Positions 35,506 to 44,880 of a stretch of 64,000 nucleotides of DNA are shown piece by piece. The position numbers and the translations under genes are program-made. This DNA is from Myxococcales bacterium. Its GTDB lineage: Bacteria > Myxococcota_A > Polyangia > Palsa-1104 > JAEUJZ01. The DNA lies in NCBI GenBank assembly GCA_016794365.1, contig JAEUKB010000009.1, forward strand, positions 72,355-136,354, given 5' to 3'. The notes below the pieces were generated by a model, which had not been told where the DNA came from, did not search any database, and saw only the letters and a program-made list of their open reading frames with translations. The stretch's first letter is position 1, and every line of letters begins with the position of its first letter.

Positions 35506-36669
35506 CTACTTCTCTGCTGCGGCCCAGGTACTGACCGCAGCCTTAAAGTTGTTAAAGGTTGTGGCGTCATCCAGCTTGTATGGATGACTTGCCATGCCTC
35601 CCAATGACGTTGGTTGGACGTACTGGACCAGGATGCTGCTTGCTGGCGTCATGACGTTGATGCGTCCCAGCGCGTCTACGCAGAGGTTCGCAAGGCCCGT
35701 TTGGTCGGTCTTCAAGGCTGCATCCATCGGGAATGCGCGTGTTGCGCGACTGGCCTCTGCGCGAGTACCGACCGAGCTGTGACAAAGCGATGCGCAGGTT
35801 GCGAGTGTGGTGCTCACCGGCGGCGTAAACATGGCGAGTGACTTACACGCCACGCTGACGGGCATCGGGTTTACGAGCTGAATCTGTTCAAAGACAAACG
35901 CGACCAGCGAAGAAGAGGCTGGGACGTTCGGCAAAAGGAGCGCGCCCGAGCCAATCTGCACGGCTTTGCCTGCTTCCGCCGTCACGTCGATGGTTGACAG
36001 TGCGTCGCTCGGTTCCAGCGCGGCACCACCTGCGGTGATGTACACGAGTCGCGGGTGCTTGATCTTGACGCCACCACTTGGTCCCGCCGTGAGCATCAGC
36101 TTGGTCAGGCGGAAGGTGCGACCGGATACCAGCTCCATCGTAAAGGTGATGCGCGCGAGCGGATCGTTGGTGAGCTGCCGCAAGCTGATGTAGTAGTCGC
36201 CGACGATAAACGGTACGGCTGGCGTGGTTGGGCTGCTGCCGCCTTGGCCTCGCTCGACCGCTTCGACATCGAGCCAGCCTTTGACGAGCGTGTGCTGATC
36301 GGCGGTGAGTGCCGGACCTGCGTGCGCACCTTTGGTCAGCAGCGGGCTCTGATCGGCGGAAGACGGCACCATGATGCCGCTGCGATACGCGGTGAGGGAC
36401 TCGTACTCGCTGCCTGTCTTGAGGAACGCATCAAAGCCGCTGACGCCCGCCGCGTGACACGAGCAGCTGCCCACCAGCTCATTTTTGACTCGATACTCAA
36501 ACAGACCGCGTCCGTCGAGAGGTCCGGTGCTATCGGTGTTGCTATTGCCCGAGCCTGGCTTTTGGATGACTGGCGGGGCACACCCAGCGCTCAGCGCGCC
36601 AAGTACAGTCACGCAGGCAATACCTAGGATCGAGCTAGCCGTTGGTCTCGACGATAGGTGATGGTTCAT
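35506..36669 (-). CDS. Lipoprotein with non-canonical Cys-His motifs
   Basis: 387 aa from ATG 36669 (GGAG 8 nt upstream). Lipobox VLGALSAGC. Two Cys-His clusters: GSCSCHAAGVSG (CxCH) near residue 70 and ATCASLCHSSVG (CxxxCH) near 295. Neither is the standard CxxCH, so haem attachment is uncertain. The middle part is a beta-rich domain (DYYISLRQLTNDPLARITFTMEL). It resembles cytochrome-like 'copper/haem lipoproteins' of planctomycete-type operons. First gene of the minus-strand set. Confidence 0.6.
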   Translation of the reverse strand: MNHHLSSRPTASSILGIACVTVLGALSAGCAPPVIQKPGSGNSNTDSTGPLDGRGLFEYRVKNELVGSCSCHAAGVSGFDAFLKTGSEYESLTAYRSGIMVPSSADQSPLLTKGAHAGPALTADQHTLVKGWLDVEAVERGQGGSSPTTPAVPFIVGDYYISLRQLTNDPLARITFTMELVSGRTFRLTKLMLTAGPSGGVKIKHPRLVYITAGGAALEPSDALSTIDVTAEAGKAVQIGSGALLLPNVPASSSLVAFVFEQIQLVNPMPVSVACKSLAMFTPPVSTTLATCASLCHSSVGTRAEASRATRAFPMDAALKTDQTGLANLCVDALGRINVMTPASSILVQYVQPTSLGGMASHPYKLDDATTFNNFKAAVSTWAAAEK

Positions 36670-36944
36670 TGGATCGCTCCCTGAGGCGTGACCAGTGCTG
36701 CTGCGACATCTTCTCCGTTGGGAGGCATCAGGCACCTTGGTCGGGGTAAGTGTTTCTGATCAATTTTCGGTAATTCAAAATACAAGATGCGATCAGATTC
36801 TAAAGCCTTTGCGAACAAGAATCACCGACGAAGATCGAGCTTTCTGATCTGACGGTGAGTCATTTTGGCTATGGAAGTGTTTTTAAAAGGTAATTTGGCT
36901 TAAATAGTTTTTGTTGTGTAATACGGCCCAGCTTGGCTAGACTG
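36670..36944. other. AT-rich divergent regulatory region
   Basis: 275 bp between the lipoprotein operon and the kinase gene, markedly AT-richer than its surroundings from 36750 to 36925. The heptamer TCTGATC occurs at 36755-36761 and 36843-36849 and inverted (GATCAGA) at 36791-36797. TTTGGCT occurs twice near the right end. Promoters for both directions are expected here, but no single -35/-10 pair is convincing. Confidence 0.45.
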
Positions 36945-38300
36945 ATGGAGCCCGTCGCTGAAGCGACTTGCGAAGCAGATCCCTCGGAGACCATGCCTCC
37001 ATCGAATCCCAAGCAGCCGCCTTCCAAGGCAGCAGACGGTGCCGCCGGTAAAGCGCAGGATCGTGCACCGCGTATCGGTGAGGTCCTTGCCGAAAACTAT
37101 CGCCTGGTGCGAGAGATCGGTCGGGGAGCCATGGGCGCGGTGTATCTCGCCGAGGACTTGGCGCTAGAGCGTCAGGTTGCGGTGAAGGTGCTGCTTCCCG
37201 AGCACGCGGTTCATCCCGGTCAGGCTGCACTGTTTCGTCGAGAAGCTCGTCTGCTGGCCGCCGTGCGTCATGAAAACGTCGTCCATGTCCATACGCTCGG
37301 AGAGCACCGAGGCATTCCCTACATGGTCATGGAATACATTGTTGGCCCGACGCTGGCGTACTACTTGGTACAAGCAGTTCGGGTCCACGATGCGATCCCG
37401 CTCGACTTGGCGATCAGCTTGGCGCTGCAGCTCTGTCGTGCGGTGCAAGTCGTCCATGCCGCCGGGATCATTCACCGTGATATCAAGCCAGCCAACGTGA
37501 TGGTGGCACCGGGGCCGCGTGCGATCTTGATGGACTTCGGTCTGGCCAAGAGCACCGACTCGCGAGGCTCGGGCACGCACATCATTGGAACGCCGGACTA
37601 TCTGGCACCCGAGCAGATCCGTCAGCGTCCACGAACGCCGGAAGAAGCCCGTCGCTGTGACGTGTACGCACTCGGGATGAGCATCTACGAGCTGATCGCC
37701 GGAAAGCTGCCGTTTCCGAGCGGAGAAGTTGCGGATGTGCTGCGCAAACACCAGGAAGAGGATCCAATGCCTCCGTCGGTGTTTCGTCCAGACCTGCCGG
37801 ATGTGCTCGATCGAGCGATCCTCAAAGGAATCGCGCGCGATCCAAGTGGTCGGTTTCAGACCTGCGACGAGCTGATGGCTGCGCTCATTGGTGCGCATCG
37901 TCAGACCCTGCGTAAAGCGCCGCAGCGAGTGCTGGTGGCCGACGAAGATCCGCTGGTTCTCGATCAGCTTCGGAGCTGCGTCGAAGCGGCGGCACCGGAT
38001 GCCGAAGTTGTGATGGTGAGCGATGGAGAACAAGTGGTTCAAGAGGCCGAAAAGCTGTCCGTTGGTCTGCTCATCATGGATCTGTCGCTGCCGCGCTTAA
38101 ATGCGGTTGAGGTGTGCGCGACGCTACGCGGAATGCCAGCGACGCAGAATCTGCCAGTGGTGGTTCTGTCTACGCGATCCAGCCGAGGCGATCGTGCGCT
38201 GCTACGACAGTTCGGGGTGCGCGCGGTCGTCCAGAAGAGCTTGGGACTCGACGGACTGACCTCGATCGTGCGCGCAGTCATCAACGAGCGTCCGATCTAG
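36945..38300 (+). CDS. Ser/Thr protein kinase fused to a C-terminal receiver domain
   Basis: 451 aa from ATG 36945; the frame allows a TTG at 36933 and another ATG at 36993, and none has a strong Shine-Dalgarno. A Pro/Ala-rich leader is followed by an eukaryotic-type kinase (about 53-318): GRGAMGAVYLAED, Lys81, HRDIKPANV, DFGLAKS, GTPDYLAPEQ. All catalytic residues are present. Residues about 328-448 form a receiver: acidic pair in VADEDP, phospho-acceptor Asp379 in LIMDLSLPR, Ser/Thr in VVLSTR, Lys in VQKSLG. No TM segment, so it is cytosolic. It links two-component phosphotransfer with Ser/Thr phosphorylation. Confidence 0.9.
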   Translation: MEPVAEATCEADPSETMPPSNPKQPPSKAADGAAGKAQDRAPRIGEVLAENYRLVREIGRGAMGAVYLAEDLALERQVAVKVLLPEHAVHPGQAALFRREARLLAAVRHENVVHVHTLGEHRGIPYMVMEYIVGPTLAYYLVQAVRVHDAIPLDLAISLALQLCRAVQVVHAAGIIHRDIKPANVMVAPGPRAILMDFGLAKSTDSRGSGTHIIGTPDYLAPEQIRQRPRTPEEARRCDVYALGMSIYELIAGKLPFPSGEVADVLRKHQEEDPMPPSVFRPDLPDVLDRAILKGIARDPSGRFQTCDELMAALIGAHRQTLRKAPQRVLVADEDPLVLDQLRSCVEAAAPDAEVVMVSDGEQVVQEAEKLSVGLLIMDLSLPRLNAVEVCATLRGMPATQNLPVVVLSTRSSRGDRALLRQFGVRAVVQKSLGLDGLTSIVRAVINERPI

Positions 38301-38319
38301 AAAAAAGACGCCGGGACGA

Positions 38320-38349
38320 TTGACAGAAGGCGCGCGGTTTTGGTAGAAG
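38320..38349 (+). promoter_or_regulatory. Promoter of the tRNA-Met gene
   Basis: A perfect TTGACA -35 (38320-38325) and TAGAAG -10 (38344-38349) with an 18-bp spacer, ending 28 bp before the tRNA. A short hairpin CGTCTC-GCT-GAGACG (38357-38371) would sit in the pre-tRNA leader. Confidence 0.55.
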
Positions 38350-38377
38350 CTTTCCACGTCTCGCTGAGACGGCTTTT

Positions 38378-38451
38378 GGCACCTTAGCTCAACTGGTTAG
38401 AGCAGGCGCTTCATACGCGCAAGGTTCGGGGTTCGATTCCCTGAGGTGCCA
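38378..38451 (+). tRNA. tRNA-Met (CAU)
   Basis: 74 nt with a complete cloverleaf: acceptor GGCACCT/AGGTGCC, D-stem GCTC/GAGC, anticodon stem GGCGC/GCGCA (four pairs and one mismatch), anticodon loop TTCATAC with anticodon CAT at 38412-38414, T-stem CGGGG/CCCTG with loop TTCGATT, discriminator A. CCA is not encoded. The T-arm and loop TTCATAC match bacterial elongator tRNA-Met rather than initiator (acceptor 1-72 is paired). tRNA-Ile2 with lysidine is a less likely alternative. Confidence 0.92.
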
Positions 38452-39454
38452 CTCCGGGGGAAATGACGCACAGCGTCGGTCCGATGTTCAGATCGAGATG
38501 CTGTGCGCAGAACAGCTCACCATCGAGCACGATTGGTTCGGGCTGAGCAAAGGTCAGCGTAGTCTGCCTCGCCAGCACATCCAGGTGAGGCTGACCACAC
38601 AGCGGCAGACCTCGCAGCATACGCGGCACTTGTAGCGCGTTTTGTACCGTCGAAAGACTGGATGCGATGAGGTGAAAGCGATCACTTACCGATCCGGCTT
38701 GCCACGGCACTCGCATGCCCAGGCCAACGTCGGGCACCGTCGAAGCAATCAGCAGTCGATAGGTTGGCTCGCTATGCAGGGTTCCATCGACGCGAAGCTG
38801 CGCAGTCAGCGGTGCAAACAGCCAGCGCGCGAGCGGTCCACCACCGGGAATCAGCGACGAGGCAATGGTTCGTAGCGCCAGAACCGAAGCGGACAGAATC
38901 CCTCGGTGCGGACTGGCGCTGTACGCTGCCAGAAACCGCGCACCCATCGCGGCGCTACCCAGAAAGCCAATGCGCTGCTTTTGTTCGGGCTGCTCGTCGG
39001 TGCAGGGTCTGCCAGTCGTCAGGCTGAGCGGGACTTCTCCGTCGCTGTGTACCACAATCGTTGCTTGCGGTTTGCAGTGCCACTGCCCGCTGCGGATCGC
39101 TTCACACAGCTGACGTAGTCGCTGCTCGGGCGGAGTATGCGCACCCAGGTTGCGAGCGATGGTGTTCATGGTTCCACCGGCGAGCGGCAGCCAGTGTGGG
39201 AGCTGCGATCCGAAGACCTGATACGCAGCCGTCAGCGTCGCTGTCATGGTTCCGTCGCCACCACACGGTGCCAAGATGTCGATTCCGCGATCGGCGAGCC
39301 TGCGCATGGCTTCGTCCAGCTCGGACGGACTGTGGGTTTCACAGACGTGAACGCGAAGGTCCGGTACGTCTTTGCAGATCGCGGCAAGCTGCGACGAAAA
39401 ACCGACTCGACCGGCGCGACGGGCTCGGGGATTGACGATGATTCCGAGTCGCAC
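38411..39454 (-). CDS. Diacylglycerol kinase / YegS family lipid kinase
   Basis: 347 aa. DAGK catalytic motifs: IIVNPRARRAG, APCGGDGTMTATL (GGDG) and LPLAGGTMNTIARNLG. The family phosphorylates diacylglycerol, sphingoid bases or phosphatidylglycerol. The last residues (GIEPRTLRV) are encoded by the strand opposite the tRNA-Met gene, and the stop codon TGA lies opposite the anticodon loop (38411-38413). The true protein may simply end there by chance. It precedes no close partner; uvrA begins 10 nt upstream on the same strand. Confidence 0.85.
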   Translation of the reverse strand: MRLGIIVNPRARRAGRVGFSSQLAAICKDVPDLRVHVCETHSPSELDEAMRRLADRGIDILAPCGGDGTMTATLTAAYQVFGSQLPHWLPLAGGTMNTIARNLGAHTPPEQRLRQLCEAIRSGQWHCKPQATIVVHSDGEVPLSLTTGRPCTDEQPEQKQRIGFLGSAAMGARFLAAYSASPHRGILSASVLALRTIASSLIPGGGPLARWLFAPLTAQLRVDGTLHSEPTYRLLIASTVPDVGLGMRVPWQAGSVSDRFHLIASSLSTVQNALQVPRMLRGLPLCGQPHLDVLARQTTLTFAQPEPIVLDGELFCAQHLDLNIGPTLCVISPGVAPQGIEPRTLRV

Positions 39455-39463
39455 AGGCTCTCT

Positions 39464-42418
39464 CTAATGCATCGACAGCAGCGGACGGAGATACTGGCCT
39501 GTGAAGCTCTCGGCTGTCTCGGCGATCAGCTCGGGGGGACCTTCGGCGATGATGCGGCCTCCTCGCTCACCACCTTCGGGACCGAGATCAATCACCCAGT
39601 CGGCGCACTTGATGACATCGAGGTTGTGTTCGATCACCAGGACGCTGTTGCCCGCTTCGACGAGCCGATACAAGACACCGAGGAGACGATGAATGTCTTC
39701 AAAGTGAAGTCCCGTCGTCGGTTCGTCGAGAAGATAGAGCGTTCGTCCGGTGTCGCGACGGCACAGCTCTTTGGCCAGCTTCACACGCTGCGCTTCACCG
39801 CCCGAAAGCGTCGTCGCTGGCTGCCCAAGCGACAAGTAACCTAGGCCTACATCGCACAGGGTATCGAGGATCGGTCGCAGCTGCGGATGCGTCGAAAACA
39901 GCTCTTTGGCTTCGACAATTGGCAGATCGAGCACATCGGCAATGCTCTTGTCTCGATAGCGCACACGCAGCGTTGCGTCGTTGTAGCGACGGCCTTTGCA
40001 GATCTCACACGGGACGAACACGTCGGCGAGAAAGTGCATTTCGACGCGCTTTAAGCCGTCACCCTCGCAGGCTTCGCAGCGACCGCCTTTGACGTTGAAC
40101 GAAAAGCGACCGGGCTTGTAGCCGTAGGCTCGCGACTCGGGCAGCTCGGCAAACAGCGCGCGAATGTGATCGAACGCCTTGGTGTACGTCGCTGGATTCG
40201 ATCGCGGCGTGCGTCCGATCGGCTGCTGATCGATCGCGATCAGCTTGTCGAGCTGGTCCAGTCCGACGATGCGATCGTGCTCTCCGATCGGTGCGCGGCT
40301 GTCGTGTAGTTCTTGGGACAGCGCGGGACGCAAAATGCCGTTGATGAGCGATGACTTGCCGGCACCCGACACTCCCGTGATGGCGCTGAACGTACCGAGC
40401 GGGAGCTTGACCGAGATGTTTTTCAGGTTGTGCGCGCGTGCGCCCTGAATTTCGAGAAATCCTTGCGGCTTGCGACGAGAAGTTGGAACTTCGATGCTGC
40501 GTCGTCCCGACAGATAGTCTCCCGTCACGGAGCCTTCGGCCATCATCAGTCGCTGCGGTGTACCCGAAAACACGACCTTGCCGCCGTATCGACCTGCGCC
40601 GGGACCGAAGTCCACCACCCAGTCAGCAGCGCGCATCGTGTCGGCATCGTGCTCGACGATCAGTACTGAGTTTCCTTGATCGCGCAGACGACGCAGCGTC
40701 TCGATCAAGCGGTTGTTGTCGCGCTGATGCAGACCAATCGACGGCTCGTCGAGAACGTAGAGAACGCCCGACAGCTCCGAGCCAAGCTGCGAGGCCAAGC
40801 GAATCCGCTGCGCTTCTCCTCCCGACAGCGTGGCCGCCGAGCGATGCAGCGTCAGATAATCGAGCCCGACACTGAGCAGAAAGCCAAGGCGAGCGCGAAT
40901 TTCCTTGAGCAGCTCTTGCGCGATGATGGCGCGCGATCCGTCGAGCGGCAGGCTATCGAACAGCTTCGCTGCTTCTCCGACGGTCATGCTGACGACTTCG
41001 GGCAGGCTGTACAGCGGCGGAGACTCCTCGGGAGACAGCAAATACACCGCGCGTGACTCGGGACGCAGACGACCGCCGCCACAGGCGTTGCAGTGACTTT
41101 CGCGCAAAAACTTTTCGTAGTACTCGCGCATCTGCTCGCTGACGGTCTGTTTGTAGCGACGCATCAGCGTGTTCAGGACGCCCTCGAAGCGCATCGCCCA
41201 CTGGCTGCTGCCGTGACGACCTTCCCACTTCACCTCGACGCGACGATCGCCCGCGCCGTACAGGATGAGCTTCTGCTGCTCTTTGCTCAGCTCGCGCCAG
41301 GGCTTGTCGAGGTCGATGCCAAACTCTTCCGACAGGCTGCGAACGATGCTGACCACCAGACCGTCGCCGCGCTCCATCGAGGTCGCCCACGGCTCGATCG
41401 CCCCGCCGCGAATCGACTTGCGTGTATCGGGAATGACGAGCTGCGGATCCATTTCCATCCGCGTGCCAAGACCCGTACATTCCGGGCACATTCCGACGGG
41501 AGTATTGAACGAAAACGACTGCGGAACCAGCTCTGGGAACGCGAGGCTACAGCTTGGACACGCGCGCTTTTCCGACAGCAGAAGCTCTTCGGTATCGCGT
41601 CCACCGCCTTCGCGCTGAACCAGGACCATTCCGTCTCCCAGCTTCAGCGTTCCTTCGAGAGAATCGGCCAGTCGTCGCGCCGTCTCCGCATCGTCGCTCA
41701 GCGTAATTCGATCGGTGACGATGTGAATCGTGTGCTTGTGTTTTTTCGACAGCGTCGAAATGTCTTCCAGACGAACGATCTGACCGTCGATGCGCGCGCG
41801 GCTGTAGCCTTGCTTTTTGGCCTTTTCGAGCGCTTCGCTGTGCGCGCCTTTGCGAGCCTCTGCGATCGGTGCCATCAGCATCAGCTGCGTCCCGACTGGC
41901 TGTCGTAGAAGCTGCGTCGCCATCTCGGCGGCAGACATGGCCGCCACGCGTTTGCCACACTGCGGACAGTGCTGCGTTCCGACGCGAGCCCACAACACAC
42001 GCAGGTAGTCGTAGATCTCTGTAACCGTTCCCACCGTCGAACGGGGATTGGACGACGCAGTCTTTTGTTCGATCGCAATCGTCGGAGACAAGCCGCGCAG
42101 CGACTCATACTTGGGCTTATCCAGCTGTCCGAGAAACTGCCTGGCATACGCCGACAGGGACTCGACGTAGCGACGCTGTCCTTCGGCATAGATCGTATCG
42201 AACGCCAGCGACGACTTTCCCGAGCCTGACACGCCGGTAAAGACCACCAGTCGCTTCTTGGGAACTTCCAAGTAGTCGATTTGCAGGTTGTGCTCGCTGG
42301 CTCCTCGGATGACGATTGCATCGGGCTCTGCGACGGGTGGCGGGAGCGGCGCTTCGACAAGAAGTGGCGGCTCGTGCGATGGTGGCTGCGACTGTGGCTT
42401 GGGCTTCGTGCTCGGCAT
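39464..42418 (-). CDS. uvrA: Excinuclease ABC subunit A
   Basis: 984 aa. Two ABC modules: Walker A TGVSGSGKSSL and TGVSGAGKSSL; signatures LSGGEAQRIRLASQLG and LSGGEAQRVKLAKELC; DEPSIGLHQRD and DEPTTGLHFED Walker B loops. Zinc-binding cysteines are seen in HCPQCGKRV, ACPSCSLAF...MCPECTGLG and CEACEGDG...CEICKGRRYN. It recognises DNA lesions for nucleotide excision repair. It carries a Pro-rich N-terminal extension of ~30 residues beyond the usual ~940-955. Confidence 0.97.
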   Translation of the reverse strand: MPSTKPKPQSQPPSHEPPLLVEAPLPPPVAEPDAIVIRGASEHNLQIDYLEVPKKRLVVFTGVSGSGKSSLAFDTIYAEGQRRYVESLSAYARQFLGQLDKPKYESLRGLSPTIAIEQKTASSNPRSTVGTVTEIYDYLRVLWARVGTQHCPQCGKRVAAMSAAEMATQLLRQPVGTQLMLMAPIAEARKGAHSEALEKAKKQGYSRARIDGQIVRLEDISTLSKKHKHTIHIVTDRITLSDDAETARRLADSLEGTLKLGDGMVLVQREGGGRDTEELLLSEKRACPSCSLAFPELVPQSFSFNTPVGMCPECTGLGTRMEMDPQLVIPDTRKSIRGGAIEPWATSMERGDGLVVSIVRSLSEEFGIDLDKPWRELSKEQQKLILYGAGDRRVEVKWEGRHGSSQWAMRFEGVLNTLMRRYKQTVSEQMREYYEKFLRESHCNACGGGRLRPESRAVYLLSPEESPPLYSLPEVVSMTVGEAAKLFDSLPLDGSRAIIAQELLKEIRARLGFLLSVGLDYLTLHRSAATLSGGEAQRIRLASQLGSELSGVLYVLDEPSIGLHQRDNNRLIETLRRLRDQGNSVLIVEHDADTMRAADWVVDFGPGAGRYGGKVVFSGTPQRLMMAEGSVTGDYLSGRRSIEVPTSRRKPQGFLEIQGARAHNLKNISVKLPLGTFSAITGVSGAGKSSLINGILRPALSQELHDSRAPIGEHDRIVGLDQLDKLIAIDQQPIGRTPRSNPATYTKAFDHIRALFAELPESRAYGYKPGRFSFNVKGGRCEACEGDGLKRVEMHFLADVFVPCEICKGRRYNDATLRVRYRDKSIADVLDLPIVEAKELFSTHPQLRPILDTLCDVGLGYLSLGQPATTLSGGEAQRVKLAKELCRRDTGRTLYLLDEPTTGLHFEDIHRLLGVLYRLVEAGNSVLVIEHNLDVIKCADWVIDLGPEGGERGGRIIAEGPPELIAETAESFTGQYLRPLLSMH

Positions 42419-42555
42419 GGCTTACGCTGGCCTGACCTTCGGCGAGGAGTGACCGCAGAGAAGCTATCGCCAAACCTTGTGCCGACACAAGTTGTAGCTT
42501 TGACAATGCACGCTGCGACGGAAGCGTTTGGGATAAAAATCGGACGCGACAGCGC

Positions 42556-44880
42556 TCATTTGCTATCGGGGAAGCGGTCGCAGTAGCTCGTGACCTCCGG
42601 ATACAGATCGGTGCCACGCAGGACGCGACAGCCGAACCCAAGCAGTCCATCGACGCTGGCGAGTAAGATTCGCGCCGTGCCATCACCGCCCGCCAAAATG
42701 ACGCGCGTTCCGTCGGGTGTAAACTGGACACTGCGAACGCCGCCTGCTTTGTCTTCGAGGGTGAGCAGCAGCTTTCCGGTCTTGATTTCCCAGATGCGCG
42801 CCATGTGATCGTCGCCGCTCGACGCAAGGAGGCTGCTATCCGGGGAAAATCCGACGGAGCGAACCACGGTTCCGTGGCCTTGTAGGTTCCACTGTGCCTG
42901 GCCGGTGCGCGCGTCCCAGACCATGACGTTTCCGTCGGCAGATGCCGTGGCGATGCGGGCTCCACCGGGCGAATATGTGGCCGCCAGTACGTCCTGATTG
43001 TGTCCTTGCAGCGTCAGCAGCGTCTGTCCACTGGAGATGTCCCAGACACGGCTGTTTCCGTCGCTGCTCGCAGTCACCAAGCGACTTCCGTCGGGAGAAA
43101 ACGTACACGAGCGGACTTCTCCGGTGTGTCCCGAGAGCGTCGCCACAGGCTGGAGGTTTGCGGTGTTCCACAGCTTGGCGGTGCGATCGGCGCTGGCCGT
43201 ACACAGCTTGGTTCCGTCGGGAGAGTACGCAACCTGGAACACCGGACCTTGATGACCCAGCAGCGTTCCGACGGGACGGCCCGTCATTCCGTCCCAGATG
43301 CGCGCGGTCTTGTCGTTCGACGCAGTGGCGATGCGCTGACCGTTGGGAGAAAACGCACCCCAGTTGACCTCGGCGGTGTGTCCCGAAAGGAGCGCCATGC
43401 TGCGCTCGGTCTTGGCATTCCACAGTAGGGCATTGTGATCGATGTGGGTGGTGACGACGCGGCCTCCGTCGGGAGAAAACGTCGCGCTGTTTAGCTCGAA
43501 CTTGCTTTGGAAGATCTGACCGTAGCGACCGCTGCGCACATCCCAGACGCGCACGTTTCCGTCGGAAGATGCGGTAGCTACACGCGACATGTCCGGCGAA
43601 AAGATGGCGGCGCGAATGTCTTGGGTGTGACCCTTTAGCACGTACAGCGCTCGACCCGAGATGGCATCCCAGACGCGCGCGATCCGGTTTGTCGAGGATG
43701 TCAGTACGCGCAGTCCGTCCGCCGAGTAGCTGGCGGTACGAACTCCGTCGTCGGGATCAAAGATGTTTAGGTGACTTCTTCCCGTCGAGGCTTCCCAAAT
43801 GATCGCTTTTTTGTCGCGTCCGGCGGTCAGCACGCGACTGCCGTTCGGGGAAAAGATCGCGGAGGTGACGTCTTCGTTGTGGCCGGTCAGGATGAAGATG
43901 CAGCGTCCTCCGTAGGCGTCCCAGATGCGAGCGGTGTCGTCGGCGCTGCCTGTGACCACGCGGCTTCCGTCGGGAGACATGGCGACATAGAGCACCGGGC
44001 CCGAGTGACCATTGAGCGTTACCAGCGAGCGTCCGGTGCGCGCATCCCAGATCCTTGCTTGGTTGTCGCCTCCGGCGGTGACAACGCGGCTTCCGTCGCG
44101 AGAAAACGCTGCGACGTTGATCTCTTGGGTGTGTCCCGTCAGCGTCAAAAGGCACTTGCCGGTGATCGCGTCCCAAATGCGAGCGGTGCGATCTGCGCTG
44201 GCTGTTACGACGCGCTTTCCGTCGCTGGAAAATGCTGCGTGGGTGACTTCCTGGGTGTGGCCTTGCAGCGTTTGGACGATCTGCCACGTCGTGGTGTCGT
44301 AAATTCGCGCGGTGCCATCCGAGCTGGCAGTGACCAAGCGCTTTCCGTCGCTGGTGTAGTTGACCGAATAGACCGAGCCTTCGTGCTTGAGCACTTGAGA
44401 GACCACCATTTCGCCGGTGGCACGAAACAGCTCTTTGACGCTGTTCGCGGTGGGCGCGCTGCCGCTCGCGAGCGTGCTGCCGACGGTCACGATCGCGTTC
44501 TTGAGCACCGTCTGACGGTTGCCGATCTGGTCCAAAAACAGGTCGTTTTGTGCTTCGAGCGCTTCGAGCTTGGCCTTCAGCTCGGGATCAATCGGCGGTG
44601 GAGGCGGCGTCAAATCAACGACGCTGAGATCCTGTCCACCGTCGCCAAGTCCTTGATCCGCCAGGGCTGTTCCACCGTCTGGTGTGCCTGTCGCTGAGCC
44701 ATCGCGATGTACGGGAACGCTCGTCGCACCTGCATCACGAACCCCACCATCACGAGCCGCTGGAGTCGGCGCTTTTGCTGGGCTTTTGTCCTCGGCAGCC
44801 AGCCCGGTGTGAAGGATGCCCATTGCACCCACACCACACAAAGCGATCTGCACAACAAGCCGTCGGAACCGCGAAGCCAT
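42556..44880 (-). CDS. Exported protein with 14 WD40 repeats
   Basis: 774 aa from ATG 44880; a longer frame upstream would overlap the divergent lipoprotein gene and lacks support. MASRFRRLVVQIALCGVGAMGIL is a signal peptide. An Asp/Gly-rich linker and a short helical region follow (EALEAQNDLFLDQIGN). From about residue 165 there are 14 regular WD40 repeats of the HTGEV...FSPDG...VTAS.D.TARIWD type, enough for two seven-bladed propellers. The repeat sequences are very similar, suggesting recent internal duplication. Likely a periplasmic or surface interaction scaffold. Confidence 0.88.
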   Translation of the reverse strand: MASRFRRLVVQIALCGVGAMGILHTGLAAEDKSPAKAPTPAARDGGVRDAGATSVPVHRDGSATGTPDGGTALADQGLGDGGQDLSVVDLTPPPPPIDPELKAKLEALEAQNDLFLDQIGNRQTVLKNAIVTVGSTLASGSAPTANSVKELFRATGEMVVSQVLKHEGSVYSVNYTSDGKRLVTASSDGTARIYDTTTWQIVQTLQGHTQEVTHAAFSSDGKRVVTASADRTARIWDAITGKCLLTLTGHTQEINVAAFSRDGSRVVTAGGDNQARIWDARTGRSLVTLNGHSGPVLYVAMSPDGSRVVTGSADDTARIWDAYGGRCIFILTGHNEDVTSAIFSPNGSRVLTAGRDKKAIIWEASTGRSHLNIFDPDDGVRTASYSADGLRVLTSSTNRIARVWDAISGRALYVLKGHTQDIRAAIFSPDMSRVATASSDGNVRVWDVRSGRYGQIFQSKFELNSATFSPDGGRVVTTHIDHNALLWNAKTERSMALLSGHTAEVNWGAFSPNGQRIATASNDKTARIWDGMTGRPVGTLLGHQGPVFQVAYSPDGTKLCTASADRTAKLWNTANLQPVATLSGHTGEVRSCTFSPDGSRLVTASSDGNSRVWDISSGQTLLTLQGHNQDVLAATYSPGGARIATASADGNVMVWDARTGQAQWNLQGHGTVVRSVGFSPDSSLLASSGDDHMARIWEIKTGKLLLTLEDKAGGVRSVQFTPDGTRVILAGGDGTARILLASVDGLLGFGCRVLRGTDLYPEVTSYCDRFPDSK

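Noticed and set aside
38378..38451. Initiator tRNA-fMet or tRNA-Ile2
   Set aside because: A paired 1-72 end excludes initiator; the loop and T-arm fit elongator Met better than Ile2.
42476..42491. Hairpin CTTGTG/CACAAG before uvrA
   Set aside because: Six-bp stem with only GTTT following on the minus strand; too weak to call a terminator.
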